A model generated the notes under the pieces. That model worked only from the letters and a program-made list of their open reading frames with translations. It searched no databases and had not been told where the DNA came from. The translations under genes and the position numbers were made by a program. From contig NC_016027.1 of assembly GCF_000182745.2 (NCBI RefSeq), positions 313,001 through 377,000 of the forward strand: DNA of 64,000 bases, read 5' to 3'. Shown here piece after piece: positions 55,717 to 64,000 of this stretch. This DNA comes from Komagataeibacter medellinensis NBRC 3288. GTDB taxonomy: Bacteria > Pseudomonadota > Alphaproteobacteria > Acetobacterales > Acetobacteraceae. Position 1 is the stretch's first letter; the number at the start of each line of letters is the position of its first letter.

Positions 55717-57819
55717 TCAGACCGCGTGTACCTGACTTTCACGTGCCCAGAAGCGAAGGGCCGCGCAGGTCTGGATAAAAAGCGTGGCATCCCTGGCACT
55801 TTCCATGGCAATGACCCCTTCGTCACGCGCCTTGGGGTGCAGTCCTGCCGCCGCCAGCAGCAGTTCAGCTGCGTCGTTATGGGCGATGAACTTGGCATGG
55901 GCAAAGGCATCGGCAATGAAGTCGCGCATCGTGGCTTCATGGCGCAGCAGGTTTGCGCCTTCCACCGTGGGGAGCAGGGCCACCGCATCATACAGCACGG
56001 ACGGGCCGCCATTGATCTTCTGCTGCGCCACCAGTTCGTTGCCCGCGCTGTCATGTACGCCAGCCACGGTGGGGGCGATCAGTTCGACCGTGGCTCCCAC
56101 GGCCTCCGCCGCTTTGCGCAGGCCGGACAGCAGGGCGCTGTCCACCCCGTTAGTTACCACGATGCCCAGCTTGCGCCCCTCAAAACTGTCGGGGCCATTC
56201 TTGAGGATGCTGAGCGCTGCTGAGGGTTGCAGCCCTGTCACGACCGGGCGAGCCGCCACGGCAGGTCTGGGCAGGGGGGAAAGGCCCAGCCCCATGGCAA
56301 CCCCTTCGGCCAGTTTCTGGTCCACATGCAGCAGGTGGCTCACCATGCGTGCGCGGATGGCGGGGGTTTCCACCTTGCTCAGTTCAAACACGAAGGCATC
56401 GCGCATATGGGTCTGCTCCACCGGCGTCTGGCTGATGAAGAACTGGCGGGCCTGACTGTAATGATCGGCAAAGGATTCGGAGCGCTGGCGCAGCTTGGGG
56501 CCGGACTGTTCCTGTGCGAAGGAGCGGTAGCCATCCGCGCTCTCACGCGGGCCACCGGTGGGCTGGGACCATGAATTGGGTTCGTAATTGGCCCGGCCCT
56601 TCGGGTTGTGCATGGCCATGTGGCCATCTTGCTGGAAGTTATGGAACGGGCATTTGGGCGCGTTTATGGGGATATGGGTGAAGTTCGGCCCGCCTAGGCG
56701 CTTGGTCTGGGTATCCAGATACGAGAAATTACGCCCCTGCAGCAGCGGGTCATTGGTAAAGTCGATGCCGGGTATGATGTTCTGGGTGCAGAATGCCACC
56801 TGTTCTGTCTCGGCAAAAAAGTTGTCGGGCATGCGGTCCAGCACCAACCGGCCCACCCGGCGCACGGGCACCAGTTCTTCGGGAATCAGCTTGGTGGGGT
56901 CGAGGATGTCGAAGGGGAAGCTATCGGCAAACTCGTCATCGAACAGCTGCACGCCCAGTTCCCATTCGGGAAAGTTGCCGCCGGTTATGGCCTGCCACAG
57001 GTCGCGGCGGTGGAAGTCGGGATCGGCACCGTTGATCTTGAGCGCCTCGTTCCATACCACCGACTGCAGCCCCAGCTTGGGCTTCCAGTGGAATTTCACA
57101 TAAGTCGAGCGCCCTTCGGCATTGATCAGGCGGAAGGTATGCACGCCAAAGCCTTCCATGAAGCGGAAGGAGCGGGGGATGGCGCGGTCCGACATGGCCC
57201 AGCAGACCATATGCGTAGCTTCGGGAGAGAGCGAGACGAAATCCCAGAAATTGTCATGCGCGGTCTGCGCCTGCGGGAAGTCGCGGTCCGGTTCCTGCTT
57301 GGCCGCATGCACGAAATCGGGGAACTTGATGGCATCTTGGATGAAGAAAACGGGGATGTTGTTGCCCACCAGGTCCCAGTTGCCCTGACTGGTATAGAAC
57401 TTGACGGCAAAGCCGCGCACGTCGCGCACCACATCAGCCGAACCCTTGTTGCCCGCTACGGTAGAAAACCGCACAAAGGTGGGCGTGCGTTCACCCACCT
57501 TGCCAAACAGGTCGGCCTTGCACACATCGCTCAGGCTGTCGGTCAGTTCAAAATAGCCATGTGCCCCGTAGCCCCGGGCATGGACCACGCGTTCGGGTAT
57601 GCGTTCATGGTCAAAATGGAAGATCTTTTCACGGAAGTGAAAATCTTCCAGCAGGGCCGGGCCGCCCGGCCCCACGCGCAGGGTATTCTGGTCATCGGAT
57701 ACGGCAACACCCTGCTGGGTGGTCAGGACGGGTATGTCGCCGCCTGCGCTCTGGTGGGTTTCTCCGCCTTTGCCCATATGCGTTGCCGGGGAGTGGGAGG
57801 GATGTGAGGTTTTGGTCAT
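55717..57819 (-). CDS. katE: Large-subunit catalase (HPII type)
   Basis: Monofunctional haem catalase of 700 residues, clade 2. Distal His H80 in [14 protein letters not shown], Ser in FVRFSTVAG, Asn N153 in [15 protein letters not shown], haem-binding Tyr in FSYLDTQ (usual RLFSYTDTQ is RNFSYLDTQ here). A C-terminal flavodoxin/DJ-1-like domain (about 560-700, [17 protein letters not shown]) is typical of HPII. Start 57819 is preferred over 57975, whose extra 52 residues are not catalase-like and overlap the divergent gene. Protects against H2O2 from strong periplasmic oxidation. Confidence 0.95.
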   Translation of the reverse strand: MTKTSHPSHSPATHMGKGGETHQSAGGDIPVLTTQQGVAVSDDQNTLRVGPGGPALLEDFHFREKIFHFDHERIPERVVHARGYGAHGYFELTDSLSDVCKADLFGKVGERTPTFVRFSTVAGNKGSADVVRDVRGFAVKFYTSQGNWDLVGNNIPVFFIQDAIKFPDFVHAAKQEPDRDFPQAQTAHDNFWDFVSLSPEATHMVCWAMSDRAIPRSFRFMEGFGVHTFRLINAEGRSTYVKFHWKPKLGLQSVVWNEALKINGADPDFHRRDLWQAITGGNFPEWELGVQLFDDEFADSFPFDILDPTKLIPEELVPVRRVGRLVLDRMPDNFFAETEQVAFCTQNIIPGIDFTNDPLLQGRNFSYLDTQTKRLGGPNFTHIPINAPKCPFHNFQQDGHMAMHNPKGRANYEPNSWSQPTGGPRESADGYRSFAQEQSGPKLRQRSESFADHYSQARQFFISQTPVEQTHMRDAFVFELSKVETPAIRARMVSHLLHVDQKLAEGVAMGLGLSPLPRPAVAARPVVTGLQPSAALSILKNGPDSFEGRKLGIVVTNGVDSALLSGLRKAAEAVGATVELIAPTVAGVHDSAGNELVAQQKINGGPSVLYDAVALLPTVEGANLLRHEATMRDFIADAFAHAKFIAHNDAAELLLAAAGLHPKARDEGVIAMESARDATLFIQTCAALRFWARESQVHAV

Positions 57820-57986
57820 GAAGCGCTCGCGTGTTCCTGCGGATCGTTGGAGGATGACGGGAATTGTGGGGGATGTGACTGTCCAACGGGTCGGGACGGG
57901 CATGGTTTCATGCATTTGCCACCACCTGCGCGCGGGGTGTTGCCTCCCGCGCGCAGGCAGTGCACAGGAGGGCACGATCAGATGCC

Positions 57987-58835
57987 ATGCGAAGGATGCC
58001 CGCGTTCATGCCCAGTTTTTCAGGTTTCCTGGCCGCAGCCCTGCTGGCCTGCGCCACGGTGCTCGTGCCATCCGCCCGGGCCGCGACACCCGACACGGTT
58101 GATTTCGCGGCGCTGACATGGACCGAAATCCGTGAGGCCATCCGCAGGGGGGATACCTCCATCATCATACCTATAGGCGGCACCGAACAGAGTGGCCCTT
58201 ACATCGCGGTGGGTAAGCATGACGTGCGCGCGATGATCCTGGCCCGCCGCATTGCCCGCCAGGCGGGGCATGCGCTGGTGGCTCCCGTCGTGGCCTATGT
58301 GCCGGAGGGCGGGACATCGCCGCGCACGTCGCACATGCGTTTTCCCGGCACCATCAGCATCACGCCCGCCACGTTCCGGGCTCTGGTGGAAGATGCGGCG
58401 GAGAGTTTCCGCGTGCAGGGTTTCAGCCGTGTGGTGCTGATCGGGGACCATGGCGGCTACCAGAAGGACCTGCGTGCGGTGGCCGGGCAACTGAACCGCC
58501 GCTGGAGCGGGCAGGGTGCGCATGTGCTCTACATTCCCGCCTATTACGATGTGGTGCCCGGCGCCTATGCCACATGGCTGCGCAACCACGGCCACGCGGC
58601 GGAAGTGGGCATGCATGCCGACCTGTCGGATACATCGCTCATGCTGGCGCTGGACCCGGCACTCGTGCGCGCGCAGGCACTGGCTGCCGCCCCGTTGCCC
58701 ACAGCCACGCAGGGGGTGTATGGCGGCGACCCGCGCCATGCGGATGCGGCTCTGGGGCAGGTGGGGGCAAACATGCAGGTCAGTGCAGCAGTGGCGGCCA
58801 TGCAACACGACTCAACAGGACAGGAAACGCCCTGA
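57987..58835 (+). CDS. Exported creatininase-family protein
   Basis: About 282 residues from ATG 57987 (57960 is an alternative; AGGAGG at 57966 is rather far from 57987). A signal peptide (MRRMPAFMP, then [20 protein letters not shown]) precedes a complete creatinine-amidohydrolase fold: [64 protein letters not shown] and [16 protein letters not shown], with His/Asp/Glu metal ligands. Most family members are cytoplasmic, so export is notable. The real substrate is unknown; it is followed 52 bp later by a YVTN propeller gene. Confidence 0.85.
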   Translation: MRRMPAFMPSFSGFLAAALLACATVLVPSARAATPDTVDFAALTWTEIREAIRRGDTSIIIPIGGTEQSGPYIAVGKHDVRAMILARRIARQAGHALVAPVVAYVPEGGTSPRTSHMRFPGTISITPATFRALVEDAAESFRVQGFSRVVLIGDHGGYQKDLRAVAGQLNRRWSGQGAHVLYIPAYYDVVPGAYATWLRNHGHAAEVGMHADLSDTSLMLALDPALVRAQALAAAPLPTATQGVYGGDPRHADAALGQVGANMQVSAAVAAMQHDSTGQETP

Positions 58836-58887
58836 TTACATGGCTCTTTTGGCGTGCTATAGGGGCGGCAAGAAACAGGATCACGCT

Positions 58888-60042
58888 ATGACACAAAATA
58901 AAAAACTGTCGCTTCTGGGGCTGGGCGCGCTGCTTGCGCTGGGTGGAAACGCGCTGGCGCAGGGCGTGGACACCATTCCCGGCATGCCGCCCGTAGTGGA
59001 CCCCCACAACATCTATTCCGAGACGGGAGCAAACCATCTCAACCCGGAAGTGGCGAAGGACCCGGCACGCATCTATGTGCCCAACCTGCGTTCAAACAAT
59101 GTGTATGTGATTGACCCGCAGACCTATACCGTCATCGCGCGCTTCAAGGTGGGCAAGAGCCCGCAGCATGTCGTGCCGTCATGGGACCTGCGCACGCTGT
59201 GGGTGACCAATAATGCCGAAGGCACGACCGACGGTTCGCTTACCCCCATCAATCCCCGCACCACCCAGCCGATGGCCAGTGTTGCAGTAGATGACCCTTA
59301 CAACATGTATTTCACCCCCGATGGCCGCTCCGCCATCACGGTGGCCGAAGCGCGGCAGCGACTGGACTTCCGTGACCCGCACACCATGGACATGCAGGGT
59401 TCGGTATCCGTGCCGCAGTGCAAGGGGGTCAACCACGCCGATTTCTCCATCGACGGGCGTTATGCCATCTTCACCTGTGAATTCGGCGGCTACCTGGCCA
59501 AGGTTGATACCGTCAACCGTAAGGTGATGGGGTATCTCAAGCTGTCAGGCGGCGGCATGCCACAGGATATCCTGACCGCGCCAGACGGGCACAAATTCTA
59601 TGTGGCCGACATGCATGCCGATGGTGTGTTCGTGATTGATGGCGATACCTTCCGTGAGACGGGCTTCATTCCCACCGGCATCGGTACGCACGGCCTGTAC
59701 CCCAGCCGTGACGGCACAAAGATGTACGTTGCCAACCGTGGCTCGCACAAGATCCATGGCACCCCGCACAGCAAGGCGGGTGGCGTGAGCGTGATCGACT
59801 TTGCAACCGACAAGGTCGTGGCCAACTGGCCCATTCCCGGTGGCGGCAGCCCGGACATGGGCAATGTCAGCAATGATGGCAGGACGCTGTGGCTTTCCGG
59901 CCGGTTTGATGATGTGGTCTACGCCATTGATACCAAGACGGGTGCGACCCGCATCATTCCTGTGGGGCTGGAACCGCATGGCCTGACCGTATGGCCACAG
60001 CCGGGGCGGTACTCTGTGGGCCACACCGGTATCCTTCGTTAA
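58888..60042 (+). CDS. Periplasmic YVTN-type beta-propeller protein (YncE-like)
   Basis: 384 residues with a signal peptide (KKLSLLGLGALLALGGNALA). Seven-bladed-type repeats follow: IYVPNLRSNNVYVIDPQTY, LWVTNNAEGTTDG, MYFTPDGRSAITVAEARQRL, FYVADMHADGVFVIDGDTF, MYVANRGSHKIHG, LWLSGRFDDVVYAIDTKTG. Start chosen for ACAGGA about 9 bases upstream and the signal peptide; the frame is open earlier only across the creatininase gene. No catalytic motif, so probably binding or scaffold. Likely co-transcribed with the creatininase. Confidence 0.87.
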   Translation: MTQNKKLSLLGLGALLALGGNALAQGVDTIPGMPPVVDPHNIYSETGANHLNPEVAKDPARIYVPNLRSNNVYVIDPQTYTVIARFKVGKSPQHVVPSWDLRTLWVTNNAEGTTDGSLTPINPRTTQPMASVAVDDPYNMYFTPDGRSAITVAEARQRLDFRDPHTMDMQGSVSVPQCKGVNHADFSIDGRYAIFTCEFGGYLAKVDTVNRKVMGYLKLSGGGMPQDILTAPDGHKFYVADMHADGVFVIDGDTFRETGFIPTGIGTHGLYPSRDGTKMYVANRGSHKIHGTPHSKAGGVSVIDFATDKVVANWPIPGGGSPDMGNVSNDGRTLWLSGRFDDVVYAIDTKTGATRIIPVGLEPHGLTVWPQPGRYSVGHTGILR

Positions 60043-60170
60043 GGGGCGGCCGCGTGTCCCTGCCTGCCCGGCAGGGACAGCGCAAGGGACATGCAACGGA
60101 CCATGACAGGATTGTGTAATGCCCGTGCCATGCGATAGGATGCCGCCACGGACAGGAGGAAACCTGAGCC

Positions 60171-60728
60171 ATGAAAGCGTTGCCGCCACGTAAAGCCGCA
60201 GCTCACGCCCCCATGCGTGTGGCCGTTGGCCAGTCCAGCCTTGGGGCCATGCTCGTGGCCATGACCGACAGGGGGCTTGCCGCCGTCATGCTGGATGATG
60301 ATGCGCCATCGCTCCGGCAGGGGGCATCCCGTCTCGTGCCTGATGCCCGACTGGTCCAGGGTGATGTGGAAATGAACCGCTGCCTGGATGCCGTGCGAAC
60401 GTGCATCGATGCGCCATGGCAGCCCTTCGGCCTGCCGCTTGACCCGCATGGCACGGCTTTCCAACAACAGGTATGGCAGGCATTGCAGGCCATTCCCTAC
60501 GGTACCACCATGTCCTATGCCGGGCTTGCGGCTCATATCGGCAGGCCAGCTGCCGCCCGCGCCGTTGCGGGGGCTTGTGGTGCGAACCCGCTGGCGGTTG
60601 TCATTCCCTGCCACCGTGTTATTGGCCGTGATGGCAGCCTGTCAGGTTACAGGTGGGGGGTGCAGCGCAAGCAGCGTCTGCTGGAAATGGAACAGGTTGC
60701 CCGGTTGGAGCGCGATTCTGCTACCTGA
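60171..60728 (+). CDS. ogt: Methylated-DNA-protein-cysteine methyltransferase
   Basis: 185 residues. Suicide repair of O6-alkylguanine. VWQALQAIPYGTTMSYAGLA (HTH), then acceptor Cys C147 in VVIPCHRVIG and GYRWGVQRKQRLLEME. The RWG...RKxxLL end is typical of Ada C-terminal domains, but the Ada N-terminal Cys-zinc and AraC parts are absent. AGGAGGAAA ribosome site. Confidence 0.92.
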   Translation: MKALPPRKAAAHAPMRVAVGQSSLGAMLVAMTDRGLAAVMLDDDAPSLRQGASRLVPDARLVQGDVEMNRCLDAVRTCIDAPWQPFGLPLDPHGTAFQQQVWQALQAIPYGTTMSYAGLAAHIGRPAAARAVAGACGANPLAVVIPCHRVIGRDGSLSGYRWGVQRKQRLLEMEQVARLERDSAT

Positions 60729-60782
60729 CAGGTGAGGCCTGCCACCGTTTTATAGCGCAGACCCCGTTCTGGCGGCGCGGAT

Positions 60783-61412
60783 TCAGGACATGTGGACCAT
60801 CAGGTCATCCCTGTGAAGCGGCGCGGGCCGATGCAGGCCAATGGGCAGGATTGCACGACCGAACTGTTCGGCGAAAATTTCGGCCGCAGCCAGATAGATC
60901 GCACTCAGGCCACAGAACAGCCCTTCGTAACCTGCAATCACGTTTAGCGTGGGGATTGCGAACATTTCTGCGCCACCCAGCAGGGCAAACAACAACATCA
61001 AGCTGAAAAACACCGTCTGATGCGCGCGTGAAGCAGCAAGAGTACCAGCCGCCATAATGGCAGTAAACAGCCCCCACATCCATAGGTAGCTGCCCAGCAG
61101 GGCAGGGGATGAAGCCGGTGCAAGCCCCCAGTGCGGCAGGAACAGCAGCACAACCAGTGAAATCCAGAATGCGCCATAGGCCATGAAGGCGGTCATGCCG
61201 AAGGTGTTGCCGTTGGCATATTCAAGCAGCCCCGCAACAAACTGGGTCATGCCGCCAAAGACAAGCCCCATGGCAAGAATGGCCGCCCCCATCGGGACAA
61301 GCTGGGCGTTGTGCAGGTTGAGCAATACGGTTGTCATGCCAAAACCCATAAGCCCCAGCGGGGCGGGATTGGCTGCGGCGAGCGTGTGACCCATACGGTT
61401 ATTCCGTTTCAT
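60783..61412 (-). CDS. satP: Acetate/succinate uptake permease (GPR1/FUN34/YaaH, SatP family)
   Basis: 209 residues, six hydrophobic segments, with the signature NPAPLGLMGFGMTTVLLNLH (15-34) and LEYANGNTFGMTAFMAYGAF. Carries acetate (and succinate) with protons. In acetic acid bacteria it allows reuptake of acetate for the overoxidation phase. Monocistronic. Confidence 0.93.
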   Translation of the reverse strand: MKRNNRMGHTLAAANPAPLGLMGFGMTTVLLNLHNAQLVPMGAAILAMGLVFGGMTQFVAGLLEYANGNTFGMTAFMAYGAFWISLVVLLFLPHWGLAPASSPALLGSYLWMWGLFTAIMAAGTLAASRAHQTVFFSLMLLFALLGGAEMFAIPTLNVIAGYEGLFCGLSAIYLAAAEIFAEQFGRAILPIGLHRPAPLHRDDLMVHMS

Positions 61413-61748
61413 GGAAAGTTTATTATGTCAAAATATGTCATGAACGGATGCTGGATCTATTAAAATCTGGCTTAGAATTACAACCAGTAGGTGGGTATGC
61501 CTTTAATGTTTGCATCTTTGTGCAGACAGCATGTGGAATTGTAAGAATTATTTATTTTATATTTTTTTAAGTAAAAACTAAATAAAATAAATAATATATT
61601 TTTACACAATACAACGCAGGCAGGAAATTAATGTTATATTAAAGAAACAATATGTCAAGTAGGATGAATTACCAGGTACGGATATGGTGGAGCTGGCAAC
61701 TGCGCTTAAGGTAGATAACTGTTTTTGTTGATTTCTTGGGGTTTATTA
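61413..61748. other. AT-rich intergenic region between satP and the decayed amine oxidase
   Basis: Strongly AT-rich between 61530 and 61640, unlike flanking genes. Presumably contains the satP promoter. No repeat or ORF I can support. Confidence 0.45.
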
Positions 61749-62346
61749 ATGCAAAACGCCCATCCACGCACGGTACACACGCGCAGGCAGATCCTGACCC
61801 GTATTGGCATGCTGGCTGGCAGTGACGTCCTGTATCAGGCGATGACGGCTATGGGTCATGCACGGGGTACGGATTTCATGGCCCCATCAGTGCTGTCAGG
61901 CGTAAGGCCCGGTATCCGTGTGCTGGTGCTTGACGCGCGGCTTGCCGGTATGCTGGCGGCCTATGAATTGCGCAAGGCAGGCTATCAGGTACAGGTGCTG
62001 GAGTTCCAGAACCGCAGCAGTGGCCGCAACATCAGCCAGCGCGGCGGTGATACGGTAACCGAACTGGGGGGAGCGACGCAGAAGGTGGGCTTCACTCCCG
62101 ACAATTATATCAATCCCGGCCTCTGGCGTATTCCCTACCACCATCAGGGCCTGTGGGATGTGGTGCAGATGCATTGATTTATGCTACTGGACCCCAGACT
62201 GGGCAAGATCGACTTTGATTGGATGATGAAGACCTATACCCGGTTTTACGGTACGGCCACGCAGCTCAACCTGTCGGTCCGGTCCGCCTTTGGTGTGGTG
62301 GCTGGTTGAAATCGAGATCATTGCCGCGCGTGCGCCGGGCAAATAG
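61749..62346 (+). pseudogene. Remnant of a flavin amine oxidase gene
   Basis: The frame from ATG 61749 gives 142 residues: RRQILTRIG leader (Tat-like), then RVLVLDARLAGMLAAYELRK, VQVLEFQNRSSGRNIS, DTVTELGGATQKVGFTP and NPGLWRIPYHHQGL, stopping at 62177. This is the N-terminal FAD domain of a flavin monoamine/L-amino-acid oxidase whose full length is 450 or more. The GxGxxG dinucleotide motif is degraded to LDARLAG. Further debris (DPRLGKIDFDWMMKTYTRFYG in another frame from about 62182) runs to about 62346. Non-functional. Confidence 0.65.
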
Positions 62347-62394
62347 GTCCCCCGTGCCGTAATCCTGTTATGGCAGGGGGGTAGCCCTCTGTTT

Positions 62395-62853
62395 TCAGGG
62401 TAGCGGATGCTGGGCGTCTAGCGCCTTGCGCTTTTCTGCCACGGTGGTGGGGGTAAGGGATTCTGTGCGGCCAGCGGCGATATCGACTGCGGTAAACAGG
62501 GTGGCATCCGGCCCTGCGGGCAGGCCCGCCACATGGTTCAGGATCGCCGCAATCTGGTCATCGGGCAGGGTCTTGAAGGGGGGCATGAACCCGGCATAGC
62601 TGTTGCCCTGCGCGGTGATGGAACCCATGAGCCCGTTCAGGGCCACGGCAATCACGTAGTTCCTGCCTTCGGGCGTTGCGGCAATCTTGCCAATGCGCCC
62701 GGCCAGCGGCGGGAACTGCCCCGGCAGGCCCTGTGCATTGCCCTGGTGGCATACACTGCAGTTGGCCTGGAACAGGGCCGGACCATCTGCGGCCAGGGCC
62801 GGAGTTGCAAAAAGCGGCAGGCCATACAGTACGGCAGCAAGCATTTTCTTCAT
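62395..62853 (-). CDS. Periplasmic class I cytochrome c
   Basis: 152 residues. Signal peptide MKKMLAAVLYGLPLFATPALA, then haem-binding CSVCH (C32-H36) and sixth ligand M90 in AGFMPPFKTLPDDQIAAIL. A 30-residue tail follows the cytochrome fold. Similar single-haem cytochromes serve as electron carriers for periplasmic dehydrogenases; the partner is not evident here. Confidence 0.92.
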   Translation of the reverse strand: MKKMLAAVLYGLPLFATPALAADGPALFQANCSVCHQGNAQGLPGQFPPLAGRIGKIAATPEGRNYVIAVALNGLMGSITAQGNSYAGFMPPFKTLPDDQIAAILNHVAGLPAGPDATLFTAVDIAAGRTESLTPTTVAEKRKALDAQHPLP

Positions 62854-63255
62854 AAATCGTTCCCCATCAATATCTTTTCTAGCAGGCTGGAAAGCCGTTG
62901 GCCATTTCCAGCAGCAGTATGCATCATGAAAATACCCCGGCCCTGTCTATGCATGCCCTGTGCAGAGCGGGGAAGGATAGGTCCGTTGGCATGATCGACC
63001 AATCAATTTTCCCGGGAAGAGTGTGTCATGATCGGGCGGAAACGTGCAATGGGGTCATGAACCGGTCCCTTTTCTGCTTTCTCTGCCGTAAGGTATGTGC
63101 AGAACATAAAAAAACGTCCCGCCAGCAGGCGGGACGCCAAGTTTAGGGATTGGGAGACGTTGTGGTGTCACGAGATCCACATCCCATTAACTCCACCCGT
63201 GGATAATAGTTTTATTAAAATCGGATTAATCGAAAAAAACTGTCACCCTATGGGG
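62854..63255. other. Intergenic region upstream of the cytochrome c gene
   Basis: Holds the cytochrome promoter side and the terminator at 63109-63136. An 82-codon frame at 62898-63146 runs through the terminator and is rejected as a gene. Confidence 0.5.
63109..63136 (-). terminator. Intrinsic terminator
   Basis: Perfect 9-bp stem cgtcccgcc/ggcgggacg (63115-63123, 63128-63136) with AGCA loop. On the minus strand it is followed by seven T. It ends transcripts from the small membrane protein gene at 63256. Confidence 0.87.
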
Positions 63256-63588
63256 TCAGGCACCATGCAGTAGGATCTGGCGCTGGACAAAAGGCAGCAT
63301 GACCATGATGCTCAGAAGCCCCAGTACAATGGTCATCCCTGCAAAGGTTGCCATGTGATGAGGATAGTCTTCCGTATACAGCAGGTCGCATACCCGGAAT
63401 ATCACGGCCTCGATCGCAAGACTGATCCCGATCGCGGGTTGGTGGAACAATGGACCTGCCAGCCACCATGCCATGGCACATAATAAGGTCATCACGGCGC
63501 TCGATCGTATCAGGAAAAAAAGGGCGCGTGCATGACTGCCTGACGTAAAGGGGATTGCGTATTCGCACCCTGCAGAAGGCAGGGACAT
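63256..63588 (-). CDS. Small hydrophobic membrane protein, unknown
   Basis: 110 codons from 63588; the ATG at 63492 (MTLLCAMAWWLAGPLFHQPA) is equally possible. Three hydrophobic segments: ALFFLIRSSAVMTLLCAMAWWL trimmed to about 25-42, AIGISLAIEAVIFRVCDLLY (about 52-71) and FAGMTIVLGLLSIMVMLPFV (about 82-101). No family recognised with confidence. The downstream terminator supports a real gene. Confidence 0.55.
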   Translation of the reverse strand: MSLPSAGCEYAIPFTSGSHARALFFLIRSSAVMTLLCAMAWWLAGPLFHQPAIGISLAIEAVIFRVCDLLYTEDYPHHMATFAGMTIVLGLLSIMVMLPFVQRQILLHGA

Positions 63589-63668
63589 TCGTGCCCCTGC
63601 TGGCCTGCAGGGTGGGCCTGCGTGTTGTCCGCGGGTTAGCCTGTGCGCCCGTGGGTCATCATCAGGTC

Positions 63669-64000
63669 TTATTGTGCAGCGGCGGGCGCGGCCTGCGCAG
63701 GCGTTGTGGTATCGGCTGTCATCTTGCCCGGCGTTGTGGAATGCTCGACATCATAAGCGGTTGCTTTCTGGATGTAGGTGCCCTTGGAGCCGGGGTGCTC
63801 CTGATCATACAGCGCGGCCTTGGCCTTGGCTTCCTTGCGGTATTCGTGGCGTTTGTACATGCCGGTAATACAGCCTGCCGCGGCACCAAGCATGGTGTGC
63901 TGGCCTGCAACATGGCCGCCCACGGCACCCACGGCACCGTATTTGAGGCAGCCACCGGGTTCGGCGCTGGCAGCGGTTGCACAGGTGATGGAGGCTACAG
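63669..64000 (-). CDS. Exported glycine-zipper-like protein (5' end outside window)
   Basis: The frame is open to the right edge, so the start is missing. It reads SITCATAASAEPGGCLKYGA (signal peptide end), then a Gly/Ala-rich zipper YGAVGAVGGHVAGQHTMLGA and AAGCITGMYKRHEY, a Lys/Ala helix, and a Thr/Pro/Ala-rich tail ending AQAAPAAAQ. Glycine-zipper envelope proteins of this kind span or associate with membranes. Function unknown. Confidence 0.65.
   Translation of the reverse strand, partial: VASITCATAASAEPGGCLKYGAVGAVGGHVAGQHTMLGAAAGCITGMYKRHEYRKEAKAKAALYDQEHPGSKGTYIQKATAYDVEHSTTPGKMTADTTTPAQAAPAAAQ

Noticed and set aside
58516-58887. N-terminal extension of the YVTN propeller across the creatininase gene
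   Set aside because: Cys/Trp/Arg-rich out-of-frame reading of the creatininase; the signal peptide starts at 58888.
62898-63146. 82-codon plus-strand frame upstream of the cytochrome c gene
   Set aside because: It runs through a perfect intrinsic terminator and has Ser/Cys/Met-rich random-like composition.
1-64000. CRISPR arrays, tRNA, rRNA, prophage or defence islands
   Set aside because: No spaced direct repeats, no cloverleaf-like sequence, no phage or restriction genes were seen on either strand. A tRNAscan or Infernal run could still find a missed small RNA.

Overview
The window is GC-rich, densely packed chromosomal DNA that reads as an acetic acid bacterium (Acetobacteraceae, most like Komagataeibacter/Gluconacetobacter). 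This rests on gene content: an acetate uptake permease of the SatP/GPR1 type, an OprB carbohydrate porin, a complete glycerol module (glpF, glpD, glpK) joined to glpX and a class II aldolase, a lone alginate-export barrel, type II NADH dehydrogenase and alpha-proteobacterial Fur. The genus is inference. I found no rRNA, tRNA, CRISPR array, intact transposase or prophage.

Layout. 1-2.1 kb: end of the NAD synthesis operon (nadB partial, nadC), then a secreted Gln/Met-rich protein. 2.1-6.9 kb: a SbcCD-like nuclease/ATPase pair (YhaO/YhaN type). 6.9-9.9 kb: succinate-semialdehyde dehydrogenase, a LysR regulator and a cold-shock protein. 10.2-15.3 kb: iron uptake (PiuC-like oxygenase plus TonB-dependent siderophore receptor) and an OprB porin. 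15.6-20.1 kb: PhoR-type kinase, a 2OG-Fe(II) oxygenase, a decayed FUSC-type transporter gene and a LysR regulator. 20.3-23.4 kb: D-alanine metabolism (alr-dadA with a divergent Lrp regulator). 23.5-30.9 kb: glycerol regulon with two GlpR operators. 30.9-33.3 kb: SDR and ndh. 33.4-37.6 kb: sulfate ABC transporter operon ending in an Rrf2 regulator. 37.9-40.7 kb: alginate-export-family barrel, small ORF, TetR. 41-43.4 kb: fur, bfr with a Fur box, AEC permease. 43.6-50.5 kb: phosphate economy (PPK2, Pit, pstCAB-phoU, back-to-back Pho-box-like sites). 50.6-64 kb: mixed housekeeping genes, including an FAD-linked oxidase, nitroreductase, TPR-glycosyltransferase, large-subunit catalase, exported creatininase with a YVTN propeller, Ogt, SatP, a decayed amine oxidase, cytochrome c and small envelope proteins.

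How it fits together. Glycerol enters through GlpF and is phosphorylated and oxidised by GlpK/GlpD. In the same operon aldolase and GlpX can carry the triose phosphates up to fructose 6-phosphate, which suits an organism using the pentose phosphate pathway and making polysaccharide. GlpR closes the operon, and near-consensus GlpR operators sit in front of glpF and glpD. Phosphate is handled by low-affinity Pit, high-affinity Pst (no pstS here) and polyphosphate kinase. Iron is handled by a siderophore receptor, PiuC, Fur and bacterioferritin.

Most of the window is ordinary core genome. The less explained items are the Gln/Met-rich secreted protein behind an SD-masking hairpin, the possibly Pho-controlled 75-residue protein, the Rrf2 gene inside the cys operon with a palindrome over the cysP ribosome site, a 128-bp MITE-like element, and the exported creatininase/YVTN pair. 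I see no clearly new multi-gene system.
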